Source: Parahoeflea olei | GTDB taxonomy: Bacteria > Pseudomonadota > Alphaproteobacteria > Rhizobiales > Rhizobiaceae | NCBI RefSeq assembly: GCF_001703635.1 | Contig: NZ_LQZT01000048.1 | Coordinates: forward strand, 245,293 to 309,292 | Direction: 5' to 3' | Length of the DNA stretch: 64,000 nucleotides | Shown here: in pieces, positions 12,114-23,057 of the stretch | Layout of the letters: every line of letters starts with the position of its first letter | Position numbering within the stretch: position 1 is the stretch's first letter | Notes under the pieces: generated by a model | What the model saw: the letters and a program-made list of their open reading frames with translations, nothing else | What the model was told of the DNA's origin: nothing | Database searches by the model: none | Program-made: the position numbers and the translations under genes

Positions 12114-15065
12114 TCAATGCGCCTCATCCCAGTTCTTGGCCGCACGTGCGTCGACTTTCAGCGGCACCGCCATGTCGAGCGCGGGAAGGGCTGCGTTTTC
12201 CATCACCTCGACGATCAGCGGAATCACTTTTTCAGCTTCCGCCTCCGGCGCTTCGAAGATCAGTTCGTCATGCACCTGCAGCAGCATGCGGGTGTGGCCG
12301 CCGGCCTTTTCGAGTGCCGGCTCCATGCGCACCATGGCGCGGCGGATGATGTCGGCGGCCGAGCCCTGGATCGGCGCATTGATCGCTGCGCGCTCGTTAA
12401 AGGCGCGCATCTGCGGGTTGGAGGAGCGGATTTCCGGGTAATGCGCGCGCCGGCCGAAAATGGTGGTCACATAGCCCTTGTCGCGGGCCTCGGCCTTGGT
12501 CGCCTCCATGTAGTCCTTGATGCCGGGGAAGCGCTCGAAATACTTGCGGATATAGTCGCCCGCTTCCGAGCGCTCGATGCCGAGCTGGTTGGCAAGCCCG
12601 AAGGCGGAGATGCCGTAGATGATGCCGAAATTGATCGCCTTCGCGCGGCGGCGCACCTCCGACGGCATGCCCTCGACCGGCACGCCGAACATTTCCGACG
12701 CGGTCATGGCGTGGATGTCGACGCCGTCGGCAAAGGCCTGGGTCAATTGCGGGATATGCGCCACATGGGCGAGCACGCGGAGCTCGATCTGGCTGTAGTC
12801 CGCCGAAATCAGCACATTGCCGGGCTCGGCGATGAAGGCGGTGCGGATCTTGCGGCCCTCGGCGGTGCGCACCGGAATGTTCTGGATGTTCGGATCCGAC
12901 GAGGAGAGCCGCCCGGTGGTGGTCGCCGCCATCGCGAACGAGGTGTGCACGCGGTTGGTCTCGGGGTTGATGAAGCCCGGCAGCGCGTCGGTATAGGTGG
13001 ATTTGAGCTTGGTCAGCTGCCGCCAGTCGACGATCCGGCGCGGCAGTTCGTGGCCCGCGGCTGCCAGGTCTTCGAGCACCTGCGCCGAGGTCGACCACTG
13101 CCCGGACTTGGTCTTCGAGCCCCCCGGCAGGCCCATTTTGCCGAACAGGATGTCGCCCAGCTGCTTGGGCGAGCCGACATTGAAGCTCTCGCCCGCCAGT
13201 TCCTGGATTTCGGCCTCGAGTGCCGCCGCACCTTGCGCGAGTTCGCCCGACAGGCGCGACAGGATCTGCCGGTCGACGCGGATGCCGCGCCGCTCCATGT
13301 GCATCAGCACCTTGGCAAGCGGCCGCTCCAGCCGTTCGTAGACCCGGGTGAGCCCGTCCGCGGCGAGCCGCGGCTTGAGCACATGCCACAGCCGCAGCGT
13401 CACGTCGGCGTCCTCGGCGGCATAGGCGGTGGCCTTGTCGATGGCGACTTCGGCGAAGGGGATGGCGGATTTGCCCGATCCCGCCACGTCCTTGTAGGTG
13501 ATCGGCTTGTGCCCGAGCCAGCGTTCCGAGAGCGCGTCCATGCCGTGGCCGCCGACGCCCGCATCGAGCACGTAGGACAGAAGCATGGTGTCGTCGAAGC
13601 TTTCGATCGAGACGCCGTAACGCGCCAGCACCAGCATGTCGTATTTGAGGTTCTGCCCGATCTTGAGGACCGACGGATCCTCGAGCAGCCCCTTGAGTTC
13701 GTCGAGCGCGGCGCGCAGCGGCATCTGTCCCGGCTGGTCGCCGCCACCGCCCAGCAGATCGCCCACGCCGTTGGAATGGGCGAGCGGCGCATAGCAGGCG
13801 CGCACCGTGAGATCGCCCGCCTCGGGGGCCGAGAGCGGAATGGCGAGCGAGAAGCCCACCAGATCGGCCTGCATCGCGTCGAGCGAGGTGGTTTCGGTGT
13901 CGAAGGCGACGATGCCCCGCTCCCGCGCCATCGCGCACCAGCTCTTGAGCTCCTCGATGTCGCGCAGCGTCTCATAGGCGCTGGTGTCGATCTTTGCGCC
14001 GACGGCAGCCTCCGCGCGTCGCTTCGCCAGGGCCTGCGGCGTGTCGAATGATGGACTGTCGCCGGCGCCCGCGGCTTCGCCAGCCGATTTCGCCTGTCCC
14101 GGGTCGAGGTCCGGGCCGCGCATCTCTTCCCCCGCGTCGATGGCGACTTCCGCGGCATCGACCGCGCCGGCATCGGTGTCGGTGGCTTCCGCCACCCGCC
14201 GCGTGAGCGAGGTGAACTCCATGCCCTTGAGGAAGGCCACGAGCTTCGGCCCGTCCGGGGGATTGAGCACCAGCGCGTCGAGCGGTTCGGGCACCTCGAC
14301 ATCGTCCCTGAGCCGCACCAGCTCGCGGCTGATCCGGGCCTTGTCGGCATGTTCGATGATGTTTTCGCGGCGCTTGGTCTGCTTGATCTCGCCGGCGCGC
14401 GCGAGCAGCGTGTCGAGATCGCCGAACTCCTCGATCAGCTGCGCCGCGGTCTTCGGACCGATTCCGGGGATGCCCGGCACGTTGTCGACCGAATCACCCG
14501 TCAGCGCCTGCAGGTCGATCATCTTTTCGGGCGGCACGCCCCATTTCTCGATCACCTCCGGCACGCCGATCTGGCGGTCCTTCATGCTGTCATACATCGA
14601 CACCTGGGGGCCTACGAGCTGCATCAGGTCCTTGTCTGACGAGATCACGGTGACGTCGCCGCCCGCCTCGCGCGCAAGCCGCGCATAGGTGGCGATCAGG
14701 TCGTCGGCCTCGAAGCCCTCCATCTCGATGCAGGGCAGGTCGAAGGCGCGCGTCGCCTCGCGGATAATCGCGAATTGCGGCACCAGGTCTTCCGGCGGCG
14801 CGGAGCGGTTGGCCTTGTATTCGGGGTACAGCTCGTTGCGGAAGGTTTTCGACGAATAGTCGAAGATCACCGCGAAATGCGTGGGCGTGACGCCCACGGA
14901 GGTGTCGCGCGCCGACACCATCAGCTTCCACAGCATGTTGCAGAAACCCGAAACCGCACCGACCGGCAGGCCGTCGGATTTGCGCGTGAGCGGGGGCAAG
15001 GCATGGTAGGCCCGGAAGATATAGCCGGACCCGTCGACGAGGAAGAGATGATCACCGTGTTTCAT
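12114..15065 (-). CDS. polA: DNA polymerase I
   Basis: Replication and repair polymerase that removes Okazaki primers and fills gaps, 983 residues. The N-terminal 5'-3' exonuclease domain (about 1-290) includes LFLVDGSGYIFRAYHA and the helix-hairpin-helix VPGIPGIGPKTA. The 3'-5' proofreading domain keeps FDTETTSLD, so it should be active, unlike in some bacteria. The polymerase domain has ADYSQIELRVLAH, RRAKAINFGIIYG and QVHDELIFE. I chose the ATG at 15065, which opens the conserved HGDHLFLVDGSGY block, over an extension of ten residues. An AbcR-like small RNA lies about 200 bases upstream on the other strand. Confidence 0.96.
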   Translation of the reverse strand: MKHGDHLFLVDGSGYIFRAYHALPPLTRKSDGLPVGAVSGFCNMLWKLMVSARDTSVGVTPTHFAVIFDYSSKTFRNELYPEYKANRSAPPEDLVPQFAIIREATRAFDLPCIEMEGFEADDLIATYARLAREAGGDVTVISSDKDLMQLVGPQVSMYDSMKDRQIGVPEVIEKWGVPPEKMIDLQALTGDSVDNVPGIPGIGPKTAAQLIEEFGDLDTLLARAGEIKQTKRRENIIEHADKARISRELVRLRDDVEVPEPLDALVLNPPDGPKLVAFLKGMEFTSLTRRVAEATDTDAGAVDAAEVAIDAGEEMRGPDLDPGQAKSAGEAAGAGDSPSFDTPQALAKRRAEAAVGAKIDTSAYETLRDIEELKSWCAMARERGIVAFDTETTSLDAMQADLVGFSLAIPLSAPEAGDLTVRACYAPLAHSNGVGDLLGGGGDQPGQMPLRAALDELKGLLEDPSVLKIGQNLKYDMLVLARYGVSIESFDDTMLLSYVLDAGVGGHGMDALSERWLGHKPITYKDVAGSGKSAIPFAEVAIDKATAYAAEDADVTLRLWHVLKPRLAADGLTRVYERLERPLAKVLMHMERRGIRVDRQILSRLSGELAQGAAALEAEIQELAGESFNVGSPKQLGDILFGKMGLPGGSKTKSGQWSTSAQVLEDLAAAGHELPRRIVDWRQLTKLKSTYTDALPGFINPETNRVHTSFAMAATTTGRLSSSDPNIQNIPVRTAEGRKIRTAFIAEPGNVLISADYSQIELRVLAHVAHIPQLTQAFADGVDIHAMTASEMFGVPVEGMPSEVRRRAKAINFGIIYGISAFGLANQLGIERSEAGDYIRKYFERFPGIKDYMEATKAEARDKGYVTTIFGRRAHYPEIRSSNPQMRAFNERAAINAPIQGSAADIIRRAMVRMEPALEKAGGHTRMLLQVHDELIFEAPEAEAEKVIPLIVEVMENAALPALDMAVPLKVDARAAKNWDEAH

Positions 15066-15272
15066 GCCGCTACGATTAGCGCGCCGGTGCGACAAGGTCC
15101 ATCAGCATCGCCGCCGAAAGCGGGGAAAGCCGTCGCCGGCGTCCGATCGCCAGGACCCGGCCCAAGACCCGGCATCGGTTCACGGCTTCGTTACAAAACT
15201 GTAATGTCCGTGTCCTTGAAAAGCCACATTCACGAGGCCAAATCACTCTTACCGGCGAATGAATAAGCCGAT
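15066..15272. other. Intergenic region between polA and the small RNA
   Basis: Non-coding stretch. A CTTGAA hexamer at 15215-15220 resembles a rhizobial -35 box for the small RNA, but the sequence 17 bases later (CCAAAT) is a poor -10, so no promoter is called. No second copy of the three-hairpin RNA is visible here. Confidence 0.45.
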
Positions 15273-15405
15273 GTCTGGATTTGCGGCTCGTCCCCCGCCG
15301 CCACCCAGACCGAGGACAAGGGCCATCCCCCCCGCCCCTTGCGGCCCTTGTCCGACCAATAGGCCGCCATGACCGTCCCCTCTGGTCATGGCGGCTTTCT
15401 TTTTG
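15273..15405 (+). ncRNA. AbcR-like (alpha-r15 family) trans-acting small RNA
   Basis: Three consecutive stem-loops end in a T-run. Stem 1 is at 15273-15310: GTCTGG pairs with CCAGAC and an inner GCGGC with GCCGC around loop TCGTCCCCC. Stem 2 is at 15314-15353: GGACAAGGGCC pairs with GGCCCTTGTCC around a C-rich loop. Stem 3, at 15363-15395, is a 12-base-pair terminator stem followed by TTTCTTTTT. AbcR RNAs of Rhizobiales have this three-hairpin shape with C-rich loops that block ribosome binding sites of ABC-transporter mRNAs. As I recall, the S. meliloti pair lies beside polA, so position supports the call. The true 5' end is uncertain. Confidence 0.72.
15363..15405 (+). terminator. Rho-independent terminator of the small RNA
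   Basis: GCCGCCATGACC (15363-15374) pairs perfectly with GGTCATGGCGGC (15384-15395) around a nine-base loop, followed by TTTCTTTTT. No protein gene precedes it on this strand, which itself argues for a small RNA transcript. Confidence 0.85.
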
Positions 15406-15546
15406 TGCCTTTGCCTTTCCGGACCTCCGCCGCGATATCCCCGTGCGGCCTGTCGAAACGCTGGCCCGAATTTTTCCGTCCTGTCGGGTTCGGTCCGGGC
15501 GATTATGCAGTAGTCTTCGGATTTCTGATTCCATCCGGAGTTTTCG

Positions 15547-16938
15547 ATGACGAACCTGACCGCCGCTCTTTCCGCCGCAGATGCCCAGTTCGAGCAGAGC
15601 CTCGAGCGCCTGTTCGGGCTCCTGCGCATCCAGTCGATTTCCACCGATCCCGCCTATGCGCCCGAGTGCCGCCGTGCCGGCCAGTGGCTGGTCGACGAAC
15701 TGACCGAACTCGGCTTCGAGGCCAGCCTGCGCGACACCACCGGGCATCCGATGGTGGTCGCCCATCATCCGGGCGCCACGCCCGACGCGCCGCATTTCCT
15801 GTTCTACGGCCATTACGACGTGCAGCCCGTCGATCCGCTCAATCTGTGGACCGAGCCTCCCTTCGAGCCTGCGATCAAGGAGATCGAGCCTGGCCGCAAG
15901 GCGATCACCGGCCGCGGCTCGTCCGACGACAAGGGCCAGCTGATGACTTTCGTCGAGGCCTGCCGCGCCTGGAAGCAGGCGAGCGGCGTGCTGCCCTGCC
16001 GCATCACCATCCTGTTCGAGGGCGAGGAGGAATCCGGCTCGCCCTCATTGAAGCCGTTCCTCGAAGCCAATGCCGAAGAGCTCAAGGCCGATTGCGCGCT
16101 GGTCTGCGACACCGGCATGTGGGACGCCGAGACGCCGGCGATCGCGGTGGCCCTGCGCGGCCTGGTCGGCGAGGAAGTCACCATCACCGCGGCCGACCGG
16201 GACCTGCATTCGGGCCTGTTCGGCGGGGCGGCGGCCAACCCGCTGCATATCCTGTCGAAGATCCTCGCCGATTTGCACGACGACACCGGCCGGGTCACGC
16301 TCGAAGGCTTTTACGACGGCGTCGAGGAGACGCCCGCGCAGATTCTCGCAAGCTGGGAGAGCCTCGGCCGCACTGCCGAGGATTTTCTCGGCGAAGTCGG
16401 CCTGTCGGTGCCGTCGGGCGAAAAGGGTCGGTCGGTGCTCGAACTCACCTGGGCGCGCCCGACCGCCGAGGTCAACGGCATGTGGGGCGGCTACACCGGT
16501 GAGGGCTTCAAGACCGTGATTGCGGCAAAGGCCTCCGCCAAGGTCTCCTTCCGCCTGGTCGGCAAGCAGGATCCCGCCCAAGTCCGCGCCGCCTTCCGCG
16601 CCCATGTGGAATCGCGCCTTCCTGCCGATTGCACGGTCAGCTACGCGCCGCATGGCGGTTCGCCGGCGATCCAGCTTCCCTTCGATTCGCCGGTGGTGAC
16701 CAAGGTGCGCGCGGCGCTGACCGACGAATGGCCGAAGCCCGCGGTGATGATCGGCATGGGCGGTTCGATCCCGATCGTCGGCGATTTCCAGACCTATCTC
16801 GGCCTGCAATCGGTGCTGTGCGGGTTCGGACGCACCGACGACCGCATCCATTCGCCCAACGAGAAATATGACCTGGCCTCGTTCGCGGGGGGCATCCGCT
16901 CCTGGGTGCGCATTCTCGACGGGCTGTCGACCCGGTAG
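15547..16938 (+). CDS. M20-family dipeptidase
   Basis: Cytosolic zinc metallopeptidase of the M20 (carboxypeptidase G2/CNDP-like) family, 463 residues. Metal and catalytic motifs are in order: FYGHYDVQPVDP (first metal His and catalytic Asp), GRGSSDDKGQ (bridging Asp), FEGEEESGSPS (catalytic Glu and metal Glu), VCDTGMWD, and a late histidine in DDRIHSPNEKY. The lid dimerisation domain lies at about 195-350. Substrates are probably dipeptides. The gene stands alone between the small RNA and PBP1A. Confidence 0.88.
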   Translation: MTNLTAALSAADAQFEQSLERLFGLLRIQSISTDPAYAPECRRAGQWLVDELTELGFEASLRDTTGHPMVVAHHPGATPDAPHFLFYGHYDVQPVDPLNLWTEPPFEPAIKEIEPGRKAITGRGSSDDKGQLMTFVEACRAWKQASGVLPCRITILFEGEEESGSPSLKPFLEANAEELKADCALVCDTGMWDAETPAIAVALRGLVGEEVTITAADRDLHSGLFGGAAANPLHILSKILADLHDDTGRVTLEGFYDGVEETPAQILASWESLGRTAEDFLGEVGLSVPSGEKGRSVLELTWARPTAEVNGMWGGYTGEGFKTVIAAKASAKVSFRLVGKQDPAQVRAAFRAHVESRLPADCTVSYAPHGGSPAIQLPFDSPVVTKVRAALTDEWPKPAVMIGMGGSIPIVGDFQTYLGLQSVLCGFGRTDDRIHSPNEKYDLASFAGGIRSWVRILDGLSTR

Positions 16939-16978
16939 CGGGGTTCGCCTGCCTCAATTGCCGTTTGCGGGGTGCGAC

Positions 16979-17008
16979 CGAAGGGGCGGTTTCCTTAACC
17001 GCCCCTTA
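16979..17008 (+). terminator. Hairpin after the M20 dipeptidase, possible terminator
   Basis: AAGGGGCGGT (16981-16990) pairs with ACCGCCCCTT (16998-17007) around TTCCTTA. The stem is strong but only AAATCG follows, with no T-run, so intrinsic termination is uncertain. Confidence 0.45.
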
Positions 17009-17166
17009 AATCGTCGCATTTAGGGTGTTGTGCGATCGCCGGGCAGTTTCGAAACGGGACAGTCTGTCTCCCGCGACGAAACTGCAGTGAACCCATCATC
17101 CGGATCGCCGATGCAATCACCGCGATTGCCGAGGCCGATCGGGGCCCAACCGCAACCGGATCCCTC

Positions 17167-19359
17167 ATGGCGCGCAGGAAAACACCCCAGAACCGCATCG
17201 AGCCGTCCTTCGAGGGCGGCCGGTCGAGGGGCAATTCGAGGACCATCGCCGACGAGCGGGTGGCCGGAAAGCAGCCGCAGCCCGGCCGGCGCAAGCCGGC
17301 GGGCGCGAAGGCCCGCAAGCCCGCCGCGCACAAGGGCCGCGGCCGTTTCGCCACGCTGCTGCGCGGCATGCTCTACTGGTGCTTCGTGCTGGCGATCTGG
17401 GGCGGCATCGCCGTGGCCGGTATTGTCGCCTATTACGGCGCGCGCATGCCGAGTGCGGCCACCTGGTCGATCCCCGACCGGCCGCCCAACGTCAAGATCG
17501 TTTCCGTCAACGGCGAGACCATGGCCAATCGCGGCGCCACGGGCGGCGAGGCGCTGCTTCTGGGCGACATGTCGCCCTATATCCCGGAAGCCGTGATCGC
17601 CATCGAGGACCGTCGCTTCTACTCGCATTTCGGCGTCGATCCGATCGGGCTGGCGCGCGCCATGGTCTCCAATTTCACGGCCGGACGCATGGTCCAGGGC
17701 GGCTCGACGCTGACCCAGCAGCTCGCCAAGAACCTGTTCCTGTCGCCCGAGCGGACCATCGAACGCAAGGTCCAGGAAGTGCTGCTGGCGCTGTGGCTCG
17801 AACATCGCTTCACCAAGGACCAGATCCTGGAGATGTATTTGAACCGCGTGTTCTTCGGCTCCGGCGCCTATGGCGTGGAAGCCGCCTCGCGGCGCTATTT
17901 CCGCAAGCCTGCCCGCGACGTGTCGCTGGCGGAAGCCGCGCTGCTGGCGGGCCTGCTCAAGGCACCCTCGCGGCTGTCGCCGGCGCGCGATCCGAAGGCC
18001 GCCGAAGCGCGCGCGCAGGTGGTGCTTGCCGCCATGCAGGAACAGGGCGTGGTCACCGACAAGGAGATCGCAACCGCGCTCACCAGCCCCCAGGTGCGCG
18101 CCAAGAGCTACTGGAGCGGGTCGGAGAACTATGTCGCCGATCTGGTCATGCAGAGGCTGCCGGATCTGGTCGGCAAGGTCACCGAGGATCTGGTGGTCGA
18201 CACCACGATCGATTTCGAGCTGCAGCGCGAGGCCGAACAGGTGTTGCGCACCGCGCTCGAGGACAATGGCGCCAAGCTCGGCGTCGGCCAGGGCGCGCTG
18301 GTCTCGCTTGATGGCACCGGCGCGGTCCGGGCGCTGATCGGCGGCCGCGAATATGCCACCAGCCAGTTCGACCGCGCCACCGACGCCCTGCGCCAGCCCG
18401 GCTCCGCCTTCAAGCCCTTCGTCTACACCGCCGCACTCGAACAGGGGCGCACGCCGCTGTCGATCCGCAACGATGCGCCGGTCAAAATCGGCAAGTGGAC
18501 GCCGGAAAACTATGACGGCAAATATCGCGGCGAGGTGACGCTGTCGGATGCGCTCACCGACTCGCTCAACACCGTGGCCGCGCAGCTGGTGATGGAAGTG
18601 GGCCCCAAGACCGTGGTCCAGACCGCGCACCGGCTGGGCATCGAGGCGCCGCTCCAGGCCAATGCCTCGATCGCGCTCGGTACCTCCGAGGTCAGCCTGC
18701 TCGAACTCACCGGCGCCTATGCGCCCTTCATGAACGGCGGCTACAAGGCCACGCCGCATGTGATCCGCCGGATTTCCACCCAGGACGGCAAGGTTCTTTA
18801 CGAAAACACCTATGACAACCCGCCGCGCGTCATCGACACGGCGGTGGCGGCGATGATGAACCGCATGCTGGTGCGCGTGGTCGAGGAGGGCACCGGCCGC
18901 AAGGCGCGGCTCGAGGGATGGCCCGCCGCCGGCAAGACCGGCACCACCCAGTCCTATCGCGACGCGCTGTTCGTGGGCTACACCGCAAACCTGGTGACCG
19001 GCGTCTGGTTCGGCAATGACGACGGCAAGCCCATGAAGAAGGTCACCGGCGGCGGCTTGCCGGCCGAGACCTGGCACGCCTTCATGAGCCGCGCCCATTC
19101 CGGCGTGCCGCCGGCGAACCTGCCGCTCGGCGGCCCGGTCCCGCCGGTGGCGATCGAAGGTCCCGCCCGCGCCAACGGCGATTCGGTGGCCGATCTGGTG
19201 CGCGGTCTCGATCCGGTGCCGGTTTCGCCCGATCCGACGGCGGCAACGGTCAACCAGGGTTCATCCGGTCCGGTGCCTCCTGGGGAGGTCGGCGCAAGCC
19301 AGCCCCGGCCCGCCGGGCCCAGGCGGACCACGCTTCTCGACCTGCTGATGGGCAATTGA
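17167..19359 (+). CDS. Class A penicillin-binding protein (PBP1A family)
   Basis: Bifunctional peptidoglycan glycosyltransferase and transpeptidase, 730 residues. A basic cytoplasmic tail (about 1-60) is followed by one membrane segment (about 68-90). The glycosyltransferase domain has AIEDRRFYSHFGVDPIG, GGSTLTQQLAKN and RKVQEVLLALWLE. The transpeptidase domain has SAFK in the SxxK motif, SLN and KTGTT. The proline-rich tail after about residue 650 is variable in the family. The ATG at 17167 opens a lysine- and arginine-rich tail as expected. Standalone gene upstream of dnaK. Confidence 0.93.
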   Translation: MARRKTPQNRIEPSFEGGRSRGNSRTIADERVAGKQPQPGRRKPAGAKARKPAAHKGRGRFATLLRGMLYWCFVLAIWGGIAVAGIVAYYGARMPSAATWSIPDRPPNVKIVSVNGETMANRGATGGEALLLGDMSPYIPEAVIAIEDRRFYSHFGVDPIGLARAMVSNFTAGRMVQGGSTLTQQLAKNLFLSPERTIERKVQEVLLALWLEHRFTKDQILEMYLNRVFFGSGAYGVEAASRRYFRKPARDVSLAEAALLAGLLKAPSRLSPARDPKAAEARAQVVLAAMQEQGVVTDKEIATALTSPQVRAKSYWSGSENYVADLVMQRLPDLVGKVTEDLVVDTTIDFELQREAEQVLRTALEDNGAKLGVGQGALVSLDGTGAVRALIGGREYATSQFDRATDALRQPGSAFKPFVYTAALEQGRTPLSIRNDAPVKIGKWTPENYDGKYRGEVTLSDALTDSLNTVAAQLVMEVGPKTVVQTAHRLGIEAPLQANASIALGTSEVSLLELTGAYAPFMNGGYKATPHVIRRISTQDGKVLYENTYDNPPRVIDTAVAAMMNRMLVRVVEEGTGRKARLEGWPAAGKTGTTQSYRDALFVGYTANLVTGVWFGNDDGKPMKKVTGGGLPAETWHAFMSRAHSGVPPANLPLGGPVPPVAIEGPARANGDSVADLVRGLDPVPVSPDPTAATVNQGSSGPVPPGEVGASQPRPAGPRRTTLLDLLMGN

Positions 19360-19458
19360 GGCTCCGGCCCGCCTCGCGGCACCCATGGCCGCGGGCCGTT
19401 GCGGTCAGCCGGCTTGCAAAAAACAGCCCGCGACAGCCAATCCGCGCAATTGCGGACG

Positions 19459-19490
19459 CTTGCAGTCTGTCGGGGACATTCTTATATACG
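19459..19490 (+). promoter_or_regulatory. RpoH (sigma-32)-like heat-shock promoter of dnaK
   Basis: CTTG at 19459-19462 and CTTATATACG at 19481-19490 are separated by 18 bases, fitting the alphaproteobacterial RpoH pattern of a CTTG box and a C-rich/TATA-like -10. This predicts a leader of about 145 bases before dnaK. Confidence 0.55.
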
Positions 19491-19644
19491 CCTCAACGCT
19501 TCCGGCGGGTGCCCTCAAAACCAGCCCCGCCAAGGGCGGCGGAAACGGATGATCCAGTTTCCTGTGTTCAGTAATGTCCCGTTAGGGGCTGTCGAATGGA
19601 ACGCCTGACCGGGTCCCGGCAGCTCGCTTCAAGGAGAGAAAAGA

Positions 19645-21555
<1,911 letters not shown>

Positions 21556-21584
21556 CGCGCCGGTCCGAAAGCGGATTTTGATGG

Positions 21585-21611
21585 AAAGGGCCCCCTCGCG
21601 GGGCCCTTTTC
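21585..21611 (+). terminator. Rho-independent terminator after dnaK
   Basis: AAAGGGCCCC (21585-21594) pairs perfectly with GGGGCCCTTT (21600-21609) around loop CTCGC and runs into T residues, 30 bases after the dnaK stop. Confidence 0.85.
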
Positions 21612-21766
21612 GCGTTTACGATGAATCCAGACTTTGCTTGCGTGACGGGGGCTGCATTCCTTATCGATGCGGTGAGGCGGTGGTCGATCGCCGTCGCCGC
21701 GGGTCTGGGACCCGGCACACGGCATGGAGCCACGGCGGGCCGTGCACCTTGAAAAAGGAGCAGCGA

Positions 21767-22903
21767 GTGAGACAGACCTACAGATTGTTCGGAGTCTGGC
21801 GCCTTCTCGCCGCGCTGCTGGTGATGGCCTATCATTTCGCCCATTCGGCACCCGATCCGGATCCCGTGGTCGCCTGGTTCGAGCACATGCTGCCGCTGCT
21901 CGACATGTTCTTCATCATGTCCGGCTTCCTGATCTTCGAGCATTACGGCGGGATGAAGAACACCGGCGAGAACTATCTGGGCTTTCTGGTCAAGCGCCTG
22001 TCGCGGCTCTATCCGCTGCACCTGATCACGCTTTCGGTCTTCGTCGCCTTCGCGCTGATGGTGCATCTCGGCCTGGTGCAGTCCCAGGGCGCAGAGACGC
22101 GCTATGCGCTCTCCGCGCTGCCGGCCAACCTGCTCCTGATCCAGGGCTGGGGCGTCGATACCGAACTCACCTTCAACTACGTCTCCTGGTCGCTGTCGGG
22201 CGAATGGTTCGCCTATCTGATCTTCCCGGTGGTGCTGTTTGCCTTTGCACAGGGGCGGGCGGCGGGGTTGGCGCTGCTCGTGGCGGCGATCATCATCTGC
22301 CTCGAAATCGCCGACTATGGGGCGACCGAAAAATATGATTTCTGGTTCAACACCAAGCTGTGGGCCGCCTACCGCGTGGCCGCCGATTTCACCTTCGGCG
22401 CCTTCCTGTGCGTCGTCGCCCGCCGCTTGCGCGTGCCGCGGCACTGCCAGTGGCTCGCCTGGGCGGCGCTCGGCCTGGTCTTCGTCGCCATGTTCTCGGA
22501 CGCCAACATCTATCTCACGCTGGCGCTGTTCGGCGTCGCCATCGTGCTTGCGGCGCTCTCGGACCGGACCGGGGCGGACGAAACCGCCTGGCTTGCGCCG
22601 GTGATGCCGGTCGCCGCCGTCTCTTTCGGCGTCTATCTGTGGCATCCGGTCATCGAATTGTTCGCCTATTCGCTGATCTGGAAGCGCGTGATCGGCATCG
22701 ATGACCCGCTTTTCTTCTGGCTCTACATGCCGCTGCCGATGGCGGCGACCATCCTCGTGGCCCTGGTGTCGGCGCGCCGCTTCGAGCAGCCGGCCGGAAA
22801 ATGGCTCGAAAGGACGCTTTCCGCGCTGCTGCGCCGTCGCGCGCCGGCCGGAAGCATCGTGGCCGGCGACGCCTCCCAGGGCGCGCGATCCACAGGGGGC
22901 TAG
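21767..22903 (+). CDS. Acyltransferase 3 (OafA/YrhL-like) membrane protein
   Basis: Integral inner-membrane acyltransferase of 378 residues, likely to O-acetylate a surface polysaccharide or similar glycan. Family signs are FGVWRLLAALLVMAYHF with the catalytic histidine (about 22), FFIMSGFLIFEHY, RLSRLYPLHL with the conserved arginine, and about ten hydrophobic segments. I chose the GTG at 21767 because AAGGAG lies six bases upstream; the open frame extends further back into dnaK shadow. It sits between dnaK and dnaJ with no evident link to protein folding. Confidence 0.82.
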   Translation: MRQTYRLFGVWRLLAALLVMAYHFAHSAPDPDPVVAWFEHMLPLLDMFFIMSGFLIFEHYGGMKNTGENYLGFLVKRLSRLYPLHLITLSVFVAFALMVHLGLVQSQGAETRYALSALPANLLLIQGWGVDTELTFNYVSWSLSGEWFAYLIFPVVLFAFAQGRAAGLALLVAAIIICLEIADYGATEKYDFWFNTKLWAAYRVAADFTFGAFLCVVARRLRVPRHCQWLAWAALGLVFVAMFSDANIYLTLALFGVAIVLAALSDRTGADETAWLAPVMPVAAVSFGVYLWHPVIELFAYSLIWKRVIGIDDPLFFWLYMPLPMAATILVALVSARRFEQPAGKWLERTLSALLRRRAPAGSIVAGDASQGARSTGG

Positions 22904-23057
22904 AATTTTACCCGGCGAGTGACTACATGACGCACACGCGCAATCTGGCGCGGGTCCCGCGCGGCCTTGTCCGTGGAGGGGAAAAAGGAATTCTTGTGCG
23001 TCCGTCGGGCAGACGCCCTCGCAACGGACGCTCCCGGAAGAGAGATTGACGGATACG

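Noticed and set aside
9332..12349. A 1005-codon + strand frame over ynjBC
   Set aside because: It is rich in Arg, Gln and His with no domain, a typical shadow of the - strand transporter genes.
12117..14051. A 644-codon + strand frame inside polA
   Set aside because: Antisense shadow of a complete DNA polymerase I.
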